64,000 nt of DNA from CALKJU01 sp035326425 (lineage in GTDB: Bacteria; Pseudomonadota; Alphaproteobacteria; Geminicoccales; Geminicoccaceae). The DNA is taken from positions 1 through 64,000 of the forward strand of contig DAOLFG010000006.1 in assembly GCA_035326425.1 (NCBI GenBank), in the 5' to 3' direction. Position numbers and translations under genes: made by a program. Every line of letters starts with the position of its first letter. Position 1 is the first letter of the stretch. The notes beneath the pieces are model-generated. The model was given only the letters and a program-made list of their open reading frames with translations, was not told where the DNA came from and searched no databases. This document shows, in pieces, positions 16,938 through 29,164 of this stretch.

Positions 16938-18176
16938 ATGGCGAGCCACATTCCCGGCAGTGTCAACCGGCCGCGCGCCGACGCGATCACCGCGCGCGGC
17001 ACGCGCGGCGCGGATCGCCCCGATGCCAGCTCCCACCCGCTGGGCTCGCATACCGCCAAGACGGGCGACCGCGGGCCCAGCCTGCTGCAGCGGATCAAGA
17101 ACTTCTTCAAGTCGGTGAAGAGCTTCTTCTCCAACCTCGCCGGGGCGAAGAAGGGCGATACCGGCGCCAGCCGGCAGGCATCGCTCGGTCAAGCCCCCGA
17201 GGGTCGCCGAAAGAATGCCGAGACGGCGCCGGGGCCGCGGCTCGAGGGCTCCGACGGTCCGCCGCGGACGCGCGAGCGCAGCCGCTCCGAGCCGCCGCCC
17301 CGGCTACGGACCGACGCCCCCGGCCTGGAGGAACGCCCGAGAGCACGCTCGGTCGACAGCCCCCCGGGCGGCAACGGCGTCGATGACCCGGGGGAGCCGC
17401 CGGACGACGACGGCACGCTGGATCCCCCGGACGACGGTTCCCGGACTTCGACGACGAGGCAGCGGCCGCGTGGCATGGCGATGAGCGGCGATGCGCCACC
17501 GCGCCTCGACGGCAGCGATGGCGGCCCGCCCCGGTCGGTCGGCTCCGGTGTCCGCGGCATCGAGCCGCGCGATCTGCCGCGCGAGACCGTGAAGGCCCAC
17601 GCCACCGTCGCCCTGCGCGATCTCGGCCGAGCCGGACTCTCGGGCGACAACCCGGCCAAGCTCGATGGCGGCAAGCTGATCGCGTTCATGGGCGGGCATG
17701 TCGTCGCCACCGGCAGCCAGGGCTTCTGGGACACGCCCCAGGCCAAGGCCAACGTCGCGGTCCTGGGCGGCGCCTTGGCCATGTCGCTGCTCGACAAGGT
17801 GAAGAACGCCGGCGAGATGACGGCGCAGGACCGCACCGACTTCATGCGGGCGCTCGAGCTGCTGCCGCGCGACCCCGACGGCCCGCCGCTGCTCGCCATT
17901 CCGGACGACATGCTGGGCAAGCTCGACGAGGCCGGCTTCGACAAGCTGCTGTCGGCCATGACCGACCTGCTGCTCAGCGTCTACGGCGGCGCCGACTCGA
18001 CCCATCCCCTGCCCGGCGACACCGATCCGGCGACGATGCTGAAGGACGCCACCGAGGGCACCGAGGCCTCGCCCGCCCAGAAGATCGACATCCTGCGCGA
18101 CATTCTCGTCGAGGCGATCGAGAAGCACGGCCCGCCGCCGGATGTCGTCAAGCAGGCGCTGGAGGCGATGCGGTGA
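16938..18176 (+). CDS. Candidate type III secreted substrate/effector
   Basis: 412 aa, no recognised family. Residues 1-45 are Ser/Thr/Arg-rich without a Sec signal, as in many type III export signals. Residues about 49-69 form a basic amphipathic helix (LLQRIKNFFKSVKSFFSNLA) that could bind membranes or be the chaperone-binding site. Residues 75-200 are Pro/Arg/Asp-rich and probably disordered. Residues 205-412 are a helical domain with paired-helix patterns (NVAVLGGALAMSLLDKVK; KIDILRDILVEAIEKHG). AGGGG precedes the ATG, which is 6 bp after the chaperone stop. The effector role is inferred from context. Confidence 0.62.
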   Translation: MASHIPGSVNRPRADAITARGTRGADRPDASSHPLGSHTAKTGDRGPSLLQRIKNFFKSVKSFFSNLAGAKKGDTGASRQASLGQAPEGRRKNAETAPGPRLEGSDGPPRTRERSRSEPPPRLRTDAPGLEERPRARSVDSPPGGNGVDDPGEPPDDDGTLDPPDDGSRTSTTRQRPRGMAMSGDAPPRLDGSDGGPPRSVGSGVRGIEPRDLPRETVKAHATVALRDLGRAGLSGDNPAKLDGGKLIAFMGGHVVATGSQGFWDTPQAKANVAVLGGALAMSLLDKVKNAGEMTAQDRTDFMRALELLPRDPDGPPLLAIPDDMLGKLDEAGFDKLLSAMTDLLLSVYGGADSTHPLPGDTDPATMLKDATEGTEASPAQKIDILRDILVEAIEKHGPPPDVVKQALEAMR

Positions 18177-18188
18177 GGGTCGGCGGAC

Positions 18189-18800
18189 TCAGGGCCGGCC
18201 GAGCAGCCAGCCATACATCACCCCCCTGCCCGAGACCGGCGCGTTGCGCCGCTGCAGCAGGTAGAACTCGTAGGTCGGCGAATAGTCGGTGATGACGATG
18301 CGCACCGTCACCGTCTCGCCCGGGCGGACGGTGGCGCCGGAGAAGACCACGGAATCCAGCGGCTCGTCGGTCTTGTAGGCGTGGTCGAAGCGGTCGGAGG
18401 CGGCGAACGGCCGGTCGTCGGCGTCCTGGGCGAAGGACAGGCCGTCCTCGTAGGGGCTGGTGCGGCTCAGGATCTCCCGCACCTCCATCTCGAACACCTC
18501 CCAGTCGCGGCTGGTGAGGTTGCGCACCACCTTGGTGAGCGCGAAGCCGACGGTGTGGCGGGTGCCGACCCGGTTGCCGAAATTGTAGCCCAGCCCGGTG
18601 ATCGACAGGACGGCCGGTCCGTCCTCCAGGATGTCCTCGACCAGCACGAAGGGATCGTCGAGGCTGCCGGTGCCGCTGCCGGAATGCAGCACCACCCCGC
18701 CCAGCCTGTCGTCGAAGGTGACGCCTTCGAGCGTGATCGGCCCGGCCAGCGAGGGGCCGGCGGCGCACATCCACAAGCCGAGCCCCCAGGCCTTGACCAT
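18189..18800 (-). CDS. Exported protein of unknown function
   Basis: 203 aa, not recognised. The N-terminal MVKAWGLGLWMCAAGPSLAG looks like a Sec signal peptide cleaved before PITLEG. The mature part is rich in beta-like segments (VTVRIVITDYSPTYEFYLLQ), compatible with a secreted beta-sandwich. ATG 18800 has GAGGG six nt upstream; an ATG 30 bp earlier would add a basic n-region and is also possible. Convergent with the candidate effector (12-bp gap). Confidence 0.6.
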   Translation of the reverse strand: MVKAWGLGLWMCAAGPSLAGPITLEGVTFDDRLGGVVLHSGSGTGSLDDPFVLVEDILEDGPAVLSITGLGYNFGNRVGTRHTVGFALTKVVRNLTSRDWEVFEMEVREILSRTSPYEDGLSFAQDADDRPFAASDRFDHAYKTDEPLDSVVFSGATVRPGETVTVRIVITDYSPTYEFYLLQRRNAPVSGRGVMYGWLLGRP

Positions 18801-18849
18801 CCCCTGCCCTCGCCTCGTTCGGGCCAGCATAGGGCGGCGCCGGCCGACG

Positions 18850-19197
18850 TCACCTGTCCTCGGCGAAATGTCGGTAGGCTCGCTCCTGGCGCAGGCGCAC
18901 GCACCGCTCGGCCTCGGGCCCGGTGCTCGGGCCGGCATAGCCCGACGCCTCGCGCTCGGCCGTGAACCAGCCCTCGCCCGGCAGCCCGTCGCTCTTGCGC
19001 ACGACGAGGCAGGCGAGATCGGGCTTCCCCGCCCCCTCCATCCGGCGGCAGACCGCGCCGAGGTCGCGGCACAGCGCCGCCACGGTGATGCGGGTGACCT
19101 TGCGCTCGAAGAAGGCCAGGAGCTGGCCGTAGGTGACCGGCCGGCGCTCACGCGCCGCCTGGACCAGCACCCGCTCCAGACGGTCGAGATCGACCAT
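18850..19197 (-). CDS. Small conserved-looking protein downstream of mutY
   Basis: 115 aa, family not recognised. It starts with a helical, arginine-rich region (DRLERVLVQAARERRPVTYG then QLLAFFERK). It has Cys residues in AALCRDLGAVCRRM and DLACLVVRK, and ends in an ERCVRLRQERAYRHF helix. The segment RPVTYGQLLAFF is reminiscent of the start of methylguanine-transferase-like proteins, but no catalytic PCHR motif is present. The ATG is 1 bp after the mutY stop, so it is in the mutY operon. Confidence 0.65.
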   Translation of the reverse strand: MVDLDRLERVLVQAARERRPVTYGQLLAFFERKVTRITVAALCRDLGAVCRRMEGAGKPDLACLVVRKSDGLPGEGWFTAEREASGYAGPSTGPEAERCVRLRQERAYRHFAEDR

Positions 19198-19198
19198 G

Positions 19199-20269
19199 TC
19201 AGGCGAGGCCGGCGTGGCGCAGCAGCTTGCGGGTGAGCGTCGGCAAAGCGAGGTCGCCGATGCGCTCGGGCCGCCGCCAGATACCGTCGACATCACCCCG
19301 CGCCCGGCCGCGCACGAGGCGGATGCGCAGGCTGAGATGGGTGAACACATGCGTCACCTCGCCGGGCAGTGCCGTCCAGGCTTCGCCGGGCGGCGCCGCG
19401 GCGAGCGCCGAGGCCAGCGGCGGCGGGCCTTCGAGCCACTCGGTCGAGGGCAGCTCGATCATGTCGGCGAGCAGGCCGGTCGGCGGCCGGCGGCGGAACA
19501 GCACGGCACCGTCGGCGCGCTCGACGACGAAGGCGGTGGCGTGCCGCAGCGGCTTCCGCCTCGCGGCCACCTTGCGCGGCAGCGAGGCGGCCGTGCCGGC
19601 GGCATGGCCGCGGCAATCCTCCGCCCAAGGGCAGGCGAGGCAGGCCGGCGCGGCGGGGCGACAGACCAGGGCACCCAGCTCGATCAGCGCCTGGGCGAGG
19701 TCGGCCGGGCGCTCGTCGCCGGCGAGATCGCCGGCGAGGCGGCGCAGCGCCGGCATGGCGGACGGCAGGGGTGTCGCCACCTCGGCCAGCCTCGCCAGCA
19801 CGCGCGCGCCATTGCCGTCGACCGGCAGGACCGGCTGGCCGAAGGCGATGGCCCGCACCGCCGCCACGGTATAGGGGCCCAGTCCGGGCAGCGCCGACAA
19901 TGCCGCCTCGTCGGTCGGCAGCCGCCCGGCGTGCCGCTCGGCCACGGCCACGGCCAGCGCATGCAGGCCGCGCGCCCGGCGGTAGTAGCCGAGGCCCTGC
20001 CAGGCATGCAGCACGTCGTCCAGCGGTGCGCGCGCCATGGCGCCGGCGTCGGGGAAGCGGGCCAGGAACCCGGCGTAGCGACCGCGCACCGTCGCCACCG
20101 TCGTCTGCTGCAGCATCACCTCGCTCACCAGCACCGCCCAGGGATCGGCGGTCTCGCCCGGCAGGGCGCGCCAGGGCAGCCGGCGCCTGGCACCGTCGTA
20201 CCATTGCAGCAGCCGGCGGCGAAGTCGCGCCGGCGGCGCCGGCAGCGTTGGTGACGGCGGGGACGGCAT
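19199..20269 (-). CDS. mutY: A/G-specific adenine glycosylase MutY
   Basis: 356-aa base-excision repair enzyme removing adenine opposite 8-oxoguanine. Visible: catalytic Glu in SEVMLQQTTVATV, helix-hairpin-helix ALPGLGPYTVAAVRAIAFG with catalytic Asp in LPVDGNGARVLAR, and the 4Fe-4S ligands Cys-x6-Cys-x2-Cys-x5-Cys (CRPAAPACLACPWAEDC). A C-terminal NUDIX-like domain for 8-oxoG recognition follows. ATG 20269 chosen; an ATG at 20287 is in frame but overlaps the divergent dciA start. Confidence 0.95.
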   Translation of the reverse strand: MPSPPSPTLPAPPARLRRRLLQWYDGARRRLPWRALPGETADPWAVLVSEVMLQQTTVATVRGRYAGFLARFPDAGAMARAPLDDVLHAWQGLGYYRRARGLHALAVAVAERHAGRLPTDEAALSALPGLGPYTVAAVRAIAFGQPVLPVDGNGARVLARLAEVATPLPSAMPALRRLAGDLAGDERPADLAQALIELGALVCRPAAPACLACPWAEDCRGHAAGTAASLPRKVAARRKPLRHATAFVVERADGAVLFRRRPPTGLLADMIELPSTEWLEGPPPLASALAAAPPGEAWTALPGEVTHVFTHLSLRIRLVRGRARGDVDGIWRRPERIGDLALPTLTRKLLRHAGLA

Positions 20270-20285
20270 GCTAGCTGTCGCCTTC

Positions 20286-20810
20286 ATGTCCAAGAACGAT
20301 CTGAAGTCCGACAACCTGGCGCCACCCGAGCCCGGGAGGCGCTTCGCCACCTTGAGCGTCGAGCGGCTGATGGGCAACGTGCTGGGGCCGGCGGCGCGTC
20401 GCCGCGGCTTCGCCGAGAGCGCCATCCTGTCGGACTGGGCCGGCATCGTCGGGCCCATGCTCGCCGGCCGCTGCCAGCCGGTGCGGGTCGAGTTCCCGCG
20501 CGGCCGGCACCAGGGCGGCACGCTGCACCTGCACGCCCGCGGCGGCGCCGCCCTCGAGCTGCAGCACATGGCGCCGCAGCTGGCCGAGCGGATCAACGGC
20601 TATTTCGGCTTCGCGGCGGTGCGCCGCATCCGGCTGGTGCAGGCGCCGCCGCCGCCGCGCCGGGCGGAGCCCGAGGGCCCGAATGTCCGGCCGCTGGCCC
20701 CGGCCGAGGAGCAGGAGCTGCGCCAGCTCGTGGGTGCCCTGGCCGACGAGCCGCTCGGGCAGGCGCTGCTGCAGCTCGGCCGGGCGATGCAGGGCACGCG
20801 CCGCCGCTGA
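20286..20810 (+). CDS. dciA: DUF721 protein, DciA-like replicative helicase loader
   Basis: 174 aa. The KH-like DUF721 core is visible (ILSDWAGIVGPMLAGRCQPV; LHLHARGGAALELQHMAPQL; INGYFGFAAVRRIRL), followed by a Pro-rich linker and a C-terminal helix. DUF721 proteins include DciA, the loader of DnaB in most bacteria lacking DnaC; the order mutY-DUF721-dsbA-smc is common in alphaproteobacteria. The start is 16 bp from the divergent mutY start, so their promoters overlap. Confidence 0.85.
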   Translation: MSKNDLKSDNLAPPEPGRRFATLSVERLMGNVLGPAARRRGFAESAILSDWAGIVGPMLAGRCQPVRVEFPRGRHQGGTLHLHARGGAALELQHMAPQLAERINGYFGFAAVRRIRLVQAPPPPRRAEPEGPNVRPLAPAEEQELRQLVGALADEPLGQALLQLGRAMQGTRRR

Positions 20811-20885
20811 CACGGGCGTGACTTGTGGCGGCGGGCCGCCGCTCCTATAGGCTTGCGCCCCGAAACCGCCCGGAGGTTCCCCGAG

Positions 20886-21491
20886 ATGCCGCTCGCCATC
20901 CCCGCTCGCGCCCGGCTCGCCATGCTGCTGGCGCCTGCCGTCATGGCGCTCGGCATCGACCACGCCCGCGCCGCCGAGGTGAAGGAGCAGGTGCTGGGCG
21001 ACCCGGCGGCGCCGGTGACGATCATCGAGTACGCCTCGCTGACCTGCCCGCACTGCGCGCATTTCCACCGCCAGGAGCTGCCGGCGATCAAGGCGAAGTA
21101 CATCGACACCGGCAAGGCCAAGCTGATCTTCCGCGACTTCCCGCTCGACCAGCTCGCCCTGCAGGCGGCGGTGCTGGCGCACTGCGCCGGCGACGACCGC
21201 TATTTCAAGTTCCTGGACGCGATGTTCGCCAGCCAGATGACCTGGGCGCGGGCGGCCGATCCGGTCTCGGCGCTGAAGCAGCTGGCCAAGCTGGGTGGCC
21301 TGTCCGAGGCCGAGGCCGATGCCTGCCTCGCCGACCGGGCGATGCAGGACGGCGTGCTGCAGGCCCGGCTCGACGGCGAGCAGAAGTTCGACGTCTCCTC
21401 CACCCCGACGCTGATCATCGACGGCAAGACCTACAAGGGCGGCCGCGACATCGACGAGATCTCCAAGGTCATCGACCCGCTGATCAACTGA
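20886..21491 (+). CDS. DsbA-family thioredoxin-fold protein (periplasmic)
   Basis: 201 aa. The signal peptide ends near HARAAE. The active site CPHC is Cys54-Cys57 in YASLTCPHCAHFH. The cis-Pro loop VSSTPTLIIDGK and the helical insertion are as in DsbA/DsbG-like proteins. ATG 20886 has GGAGG 9 nt upstream. It forms or shuffles disulfides in exported proteins and sits between dciA and smc. Confidence 0.9.
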   Translation: MPLAIPARARLAMLLAPAVMALGIDHARAAEVKEQVLGDPAAPVTIIEYASLTCPHCAHFHRQELPAIKAKYIDTGKAKLIFRDFPLDQLALQAAVLAHCAGDDRYFKFLDAMFASQMTWARAADPVSALKQLAKLGGLSEAEADACLADRAMQDGVLQARLDGEQKFDVSSTPTLIIDGKTYKGGRDIDEISKVIDPLIN

Positions 21492-21610
21492 CGCCGCCGC
21501 GACGCGATGGCGCGATCCCTTGTTGGCCGATCTCAACTAAACGGTTCCTTGTTGCATCGTACGGGTGGTAGCGTGCCCGGCGACGTCATCCATATCTAGT
21601 TGCCCAGCCT

Positions 21611-25675
<4,065 letters not shown>

Positions 25676-25712
25676 GGGTCGGCGGGTGGCCAACAAGCCG
25701 CAGGGGCTCGGC

Positions 25713-25740
25713 TTGACAGGGGGTTAGCCCCTTCATAGGT
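25713..25740 (+). promoter_or_regulatory. Predicted sigma-70 promoter of the F0 ATP synthase operon
   Basis: TTGACA (25713-25718), 16 nt, ATAGGT (25735-25740), in the 134-bp gap between smc and atpI. Confidence 0.55.
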
Positions 25741-25809
25741 TGCCCGCGCCTTCGCCGGGGGGCGTCGTGGCGCATGTTGCCGCATGATTCCGGGCCAGGG
25801 CGCAGACGG

Positions 25810-26136
25810 ATGGCGCAGGACGAGAAACCCCCGTCGTTCGAGGCATTCGATGCCGAGCTGCGTCGCCTCAAGGGTGCGAGAGACCCCGGGGGCGGCGGCA
25901 AGGGACCGGATGGCCCGAGAGCGAAGTGGGGGGTGGGTCTTCAGGTCGGAATCGAGCTGGTCGCCGGGGTCGCCGGCGGGACGCTGGCCGGTTTCTTCCT
26001 GGATCGCTGGCTCGGCACCGCACCTCTGCTGCTGATCCTGTTCTTCATGCTCGGCGCCGCGGCGGGCACGCTCAATGCCTGGCGATGGATGCGCCGGTTC
26101 GAGGCCCGATCCTCCGAAGGGGGCGACGGCGGTTGA
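25810..26136 (+). CDS. atpI: ATP synthase protein I (AtpI-like)
   Basis: 108 aa with a charged N-terminus and two transmembrane helices (IELVAGVAGGTLAGFFLDRW; LLLILFFMLGAAAGTLNAWR), the AtpI plan. AtpI helps assemble the c-ring and is the first gene of many alphaproteobacterial F0 operons. ATG 25810 chosen (MAQDEKPPSF); an ATG 12 codons upstream is possible. Confidence 0.88.
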   Translation: MAQDEKPPSFEAFDAELRRLKGARDPGGGGKGPDGPRAKWGVGLQVGIELVAGVAGGTLAGFFLDRWLGTAPLLLILFFMLGAAAGTLNAWRWMRRFEARSSEGGDGG

Positions 26137-26199
26137 CGGCGCGGCGGCCGCGTCCGGTGCAGGAAGCCCCGGCGGGTCAGCGGAACCAAGAGGCTATCC

Positions 26200-26928
26200 G
26201 TGGCAAGCCCCCTCGAGCAGTTCATCGTCAAGCCCCTGGTGGTCATCGGCGCGCCCGACCACAGCTGGGACATCTCGTTCACCAACTCGGCCCTGTGGAT
26301 GGCGATCTCGATCGCCGCCGTCTACGGCATCTTCGTGCTGGGCATGCGCCAGCGCGCCGTGGTGCCGGGCAGGCTGCAGTCGATCGTCGAGTTGGCCTAC
26401 GAGTTCATCGCCGGCATGATACGCGACAACAGCGGCAAGGAGGGGATGCGCTTCTTCCCCTGGATCTTCACGCTGTTCCTGTTCATCCTCGCCGGCAACA
26501 TGCTGGGCCTGATCCCCGGCGCCTTCACCTTCACCAGCCACATCATCGTCACCTTCTTCATGGCGATCTGCGTCTGGCTGGCGGTCACGGCGGTCGGCTT
26601 CTACCTGCACGGCCTGGGCTTCCTGAAGTTCTTCGTGCCGCACGGCGCACCGCCGCTGATGTACCCGCTGCTGGTGCCGATCGAGATCCTCTCCTACTGC
26701 GTGCGGCCGGTCAGCCTGTCGATCCGTCTGTTCGTCAACATGATGGCCGGCCACACCATGCTTAAGGTGTTCGCCGGGTTCATCATCGCCCTCGGGCTTT
26801 TCGGGATCTTCCCGCTGGCCGTGACCGTCGCCCTCTACGGCTTCGAGATCGCGGTGGCCTTCCTGCAGGCCTACATCTTCACGGTGCTGACCTGCATCTA
26901 CCTGCACGACGCCATCCACATGCACTGA
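26200..26928 (+). CDS. atpB: F0F1 ATP synthase subunit a
   Basis: 242-aa membrane subunit forming the proton half-channels against the c-ring. Helices carry the family signatures: GNMLGLIPGAFTFTSHIIVT, then SLSIRLFVNMMAGH with the essential Arg, and AFLQAYIFTVLTCIYLHDA. GTG start with AGAGG upstream. Second gene of the F0 operon. Confidence 0.96.
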   Translation: MASPLEQFIVKPLVVIGAPDHSWDISFTNSALWMAISIAAVYGIFVLGMRQRAVVPGRLQSIVELAYEFIAGMIRDNSGKEGMRFFPWIFTLFLFILAGNMLGLIPGAFTFTSHIIVTFFMAICVWLAVTAVGFYLHGLGFLKFFVPHGAPPLMYPLLVPIEILSYCVRPVSLSIRLFVNMMAGHTMLKVFAGFIIALGLFGIFPLAVTVALYGFEIAVAFLQAYIFTVLTCIYLHDAIHMH

Positions 26929-26986
26929 GCCGTCGGCTCGGCATCCCCTCACCCAACAACCTCGCACCCCGCCTCGGGAGGACGTC

Positions 26987-27211
26987 ATGGAACTCGAAGC
27001 TGCCAAGATGATCGGCGCCGGTATCGCCACCATCGCCCTGTTCGGCGTCGGCATCGGCATCGGCAACATCTTCTCGACGCTGATCGCCACCGTCGGCCGC
27101 AACCCGTCGGTGCAGCAGCGCGTCTTCCCGTTCGCGATCATCGGCTTCGCGCTCACCGAGGCGGTGGCGCTGTTCGCGCTGCTGATCGCCTTCCTCGTCC
27201 TGTTCACCTGA
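26987..27211 (+). CDS. atpE: F0F1 ATP synthase subunit c
   Basis: 74-aa hairpin of two helices joined by the polar loop GRNPSVQQRVF. The proton-carrying carboxylate is the Glu in FALTEAVALFALLIAF. The Gly-rich first helix GVGIGIGNIF packs the ring. GGGAGG precedes the ATG. Confidence 0.97.
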   Translation: MELEAAKMIGAGIATIALFGVGIGIGNIFSTLIATVGRNPSVQQRVFPFAIIGFALTEAVALFALLIAFLVLFT

Positions 27212-27226
27212 GCCGAAGCCGCACGG

Positions 27227-27246
27227 GGGCCGGCCCTCGCCGGCCC
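27227..27246 (+). promoter_or_regulatory. Intercistronic hairpin after atpE
   Basis: GGGCCGGC (27227-27234), loop CCTC, GCCGGCCC (27239-27246), with no useful T run. Such a hairpin could stabilise atpE mRNA, which is needed in high copy, rather than terminate. Confidence 0.5.
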
Positions 27247-27275
27247 TTCCTGCCTCAGCGCCGGGGACCGGACGG

Positions 27276-27986
27276 ATGAGCGTCGAGCTTACGATCACGA
27301 GGCTGCGGGCCGGCCTCGCCTGCGCGGCCGTGGCTGCCTTCCTCGCCTGCACGGCCTCGCCCGTGCCGGCGCAGGAGGCGGCACCCGGCGGCCAGGCCGC
27401 CCCGGCGCACGGCGCCGAGGCTCCATCGGTGGTGAGCGAGATCGAGCACGCCGAGGGTGCGCTCGAGGCCGGCCACGAGGAGCACGGCGCCGGCATGCCG
27501 CAGCTCGACAGCAGCACCTACCTCAGCCAGATCTTCTGGCTGATCGTCACCTTCGGCGTGCTCTACTGGCTGCTCAAGACCAAGGCGCTGCCCAAGGTCT
27601 CCGAGGTGCTGGAGGCGCGGCAGGACCGCATCGCCAGCGACCTCGACCGCGCCGCCACGCTGCGCACCGAGGCCGAGGCGGCGGCGCGCAAGCAGGAGGA
27701 GGTCGTGGCGCAGGCCCATGCCCGTGCCCAGGCCCGCCTGAAGGAGCTGCACGACCGTCTGGCCGCGGACGCCGCCAAGCGGCAGGCGGCTCTCGATGCC
27801 GAGCTCGGCAAGAAGCTGGGCGAGGCCGAGGCCCGGGTGAGCGCCGCCCGCGAGGCGGCGCTGGCCGAGGTCCGCAACGTCGCCGTCGAGGCGGCGCAGG
27901 CGGCGGCACAGCGCCTGGCCGGTATCGAGGTCGGCCGCGAGACCGCGGAAGCCGCCCTCGACAGCGTGATGCGGGAGGCCGCCTGA
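27276..27986 (+). CDS. F0F1 ATP synthase subunit b'
   Basis: 236 aa. It has an unusual long N-terminal extension with a signal-like hydrophobic stretch (ACAAVAAFLACTASPVPAQE) and an Ala/Gly/His-rich segment before the membrane helix (YLSQIFWLIVTFGVLYWLLK). A long Ala/Glu/Arg coiled coil for the peripheral stalk follows. The split b'/b arrangement is typical of alphaproteobacteria. Its last base is shared with the next ATG (TGATG). Confidence 0.93.
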   Translation: MSVELTITRLRAGLACAAVAAFLACTASPVPAQEAAPGGQAAPAHGAEAPSVVSEIEHAEGALEAGHEEHGAGMPQLDSSTYLSQIFWLIVTFGVLYWLLKTKALPKVSEVLEARQDRIASDLDRAATLRTEAEAAARKQEEVVAQAHARAQARLKELHDRLAADAAKRQAALDAELGKKLGEAEARVSAAREAALAEVRNVAVEAAQAAAQRLAGIEVGRETAEAALDSVMREAA

Positions 27987-28468
27987 TGCTCCACGAGCCC
28001 GAGTTCTGGCTGGCCGTCGCGCTGATCATCCTGATCGTCGCCCTCTGGAAGCCCGCCAGCCGCGGCATCCTGGGTGCGCTGGATGCCCGCAGCGGCCGCA
28101 TCCGCCAGGAGCTGGACGACGCCAAGCGCCTGCACGAGGAGGCCAAGGCGCTGGTCGCCAAGTACCAGCGCCAGCTGCACGAGGGCCAGGAGCTGGCGGC
28201 CGAGATCCTCGAGCGCGCCGAGGCCGACAGCAGCCGGCTCGAGGCCAGGATGCGCGAGGACTTCGAGCTGACGGTCAAGCGCCGCACCCAGCAGGCGATG
28301 GATCGCATCGCCCAGGAGGAGCAGCGGGCGCTGATGGAGGTCCGCACCCGCGCCGCCGACCTGGCGGTGCGCGCCACACGCAAGCTGCTGACCGAGCAGC
28401 TCGGCCCGCAGCAGGCCCAGCGCCTGATCGGTGCGGCCATCGAGGACGTCGGCCGCAAGCTGGCTTGA
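27986..28468 (+). CDS. atpF: F0F1 ATP synthase subunit b
   Basis: 160 aa. The N-terminal membrane helix EFWLAVALIILIVALWKPA is followed by a coiled coil ending in AIEDVGRKLA. Translationally coupled to b'. Together they form the peripheral stalk. Last gene of the F0 operon; the F1 genes are not in the window. Confidence 0.95.
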   Translation: MLHEPEFWLAVALIILIVALWKPASRGILGALDARSGRIRQELDDAKRLHEEAKALVAKYQRQLHEGQELAAEILERAEADSSRLEARMREDFELTVKRRTQQAMDRIAQEEQRALMEVRTRAADLAVRATRKLLTEQLGPQQAQRLIGAAIEDVGRKLA

Positions 28469-28475
28469 TTTCCGG

Positions 28476-28499
28476 GGCGCGGGAGCTTTCACCCGCGCC
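28476..28499 (+). terminator. Hairpin terminator after atpF
   Basis: GGCGCGGG (28476-28483), 8-nt loop, CCCGCGCC (28492-28499). The T run is weak, so termination may be partial. Confidence 0.55.
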
Positions 28500-28509
28500 G
28501 CTTCCACAT

Positions 28510-28529
28510 TATAATATGCATGGATATGC
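28510..28529 (+). promoter_or_regulatory. AT-rich promoter/operator of the AbrB-Doc module
   Basis: TATAAT (28510-28515) is a consensus -10. The direct repeat ATATGC (28514-28519 and 28524-28529) recurs exactly one helical turn apart, suited to antitoxin autoregulation. This is the only strongly AT-rich patch near the ATP synthase operon. Confidence 0.55.
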
Positions 28530-28550
28530 GCTCGCAGCCGGAGCCCGCCT

Positions 28551-28775
28551 ATGCACGCCCTGAAACTTCGCGCCGTCGGCACCTCGACCGGAGTCGTGCT
28601 GCCCAAGGAATTGCTTGGCAAGCTCAAGGTCGAGAAAGGCGACGTGGTGTTCGCCACGCTCACTCCCAGCGGTGTGCTGCTGACCCCGTACAACGACAAG
28701 CTCGCCCAGCAACTCGAAGTCGGGCGCGAGATCATGAAGCGCCGGCGGAACGTGCTGCGTGAGCTGGCGAAGTGA
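28551..28775 (+). CDS. AbrB/SpoVT-type antitoxin
   Basis: 74 aa. The swapped-hairpin DNA-binding fold is visible (LRAVGTSTGVVLPKELLGKL then GDVVFATLTPSGVLLTPY). A C-terminal helix (LEVGREIMKRRRNVLREL) would wrap the toxin. The stop overlaps the toxin GTG by 4 bp. It neutralises Doc and probably represses its own promoter. Confidence 0.88.
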   Translation: MHALKLRAVGTSTGVVLPKELLGKLKVEKGDVVFATLTPSGVLLTPYNDKLAQQLEVGREIMKRRRNVLRELAK

Positions 28776-29164
28776 TCGATGGCTGGGTATGGATCGAGGA
28801 GGAGATCGTCCTCATCATCCATGGCGAGCAGCTGGCCGAGCACGGTGGCGCCGAGGGATTGCGGGATCGGGGACTTCTGGAGTCCGCGCTGACGCGACCG
28901 CTGAACCGCGCGGCCTACGAAAAGCCCGACGTCGCCGAGCTTGCCGCTGCCTACGGTTTCGGCCTCGCCCGCAACCACCCGTTCGTCGACGGCAACAAGC
29001 GCACCGCCTACGTCCTGACCGAGCTGTTCCTGGCCTTGAACGGCTACCATCTCCTGGCCGATGATGTCGCCTGCGTGCTGACCATGCTCGCTGTCGCTGC
29101 CGGCGAGATGGACGAGGCGGGCTTCGCCGACTGGATCCGCAACAACATCAGGGAGCGCGCGTGA
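28772..29164 (+). CDS. Doc-type Fic toxin (death-on-curing)
   Basis: 130 aa. The Doc active-site motif HPFVDGNKRT is at residues 69-78, preceded by the family start (IHGEQLAEHGGAEGLRDRGL). Doc phosphorylates EF-Tu to stop translation. GTG start overlapping the antitoxin. Unusually, its stop shares one base with the ATG of a UxaA-family metabolic gene, so the module may be read through into that gene. Confidence 0.9.
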   Translation: MIDGWVWIEEEIVLIIHGEQLAEHGGAEGLRDRGLLESALTRPLNRAAYEKPDVAELAAAYGFGLARNHPFVDGNKRTAYVLTELFLALNGYHLLADDVACVLTMLAVAAGEMDEAGFADWIRNNIRERA

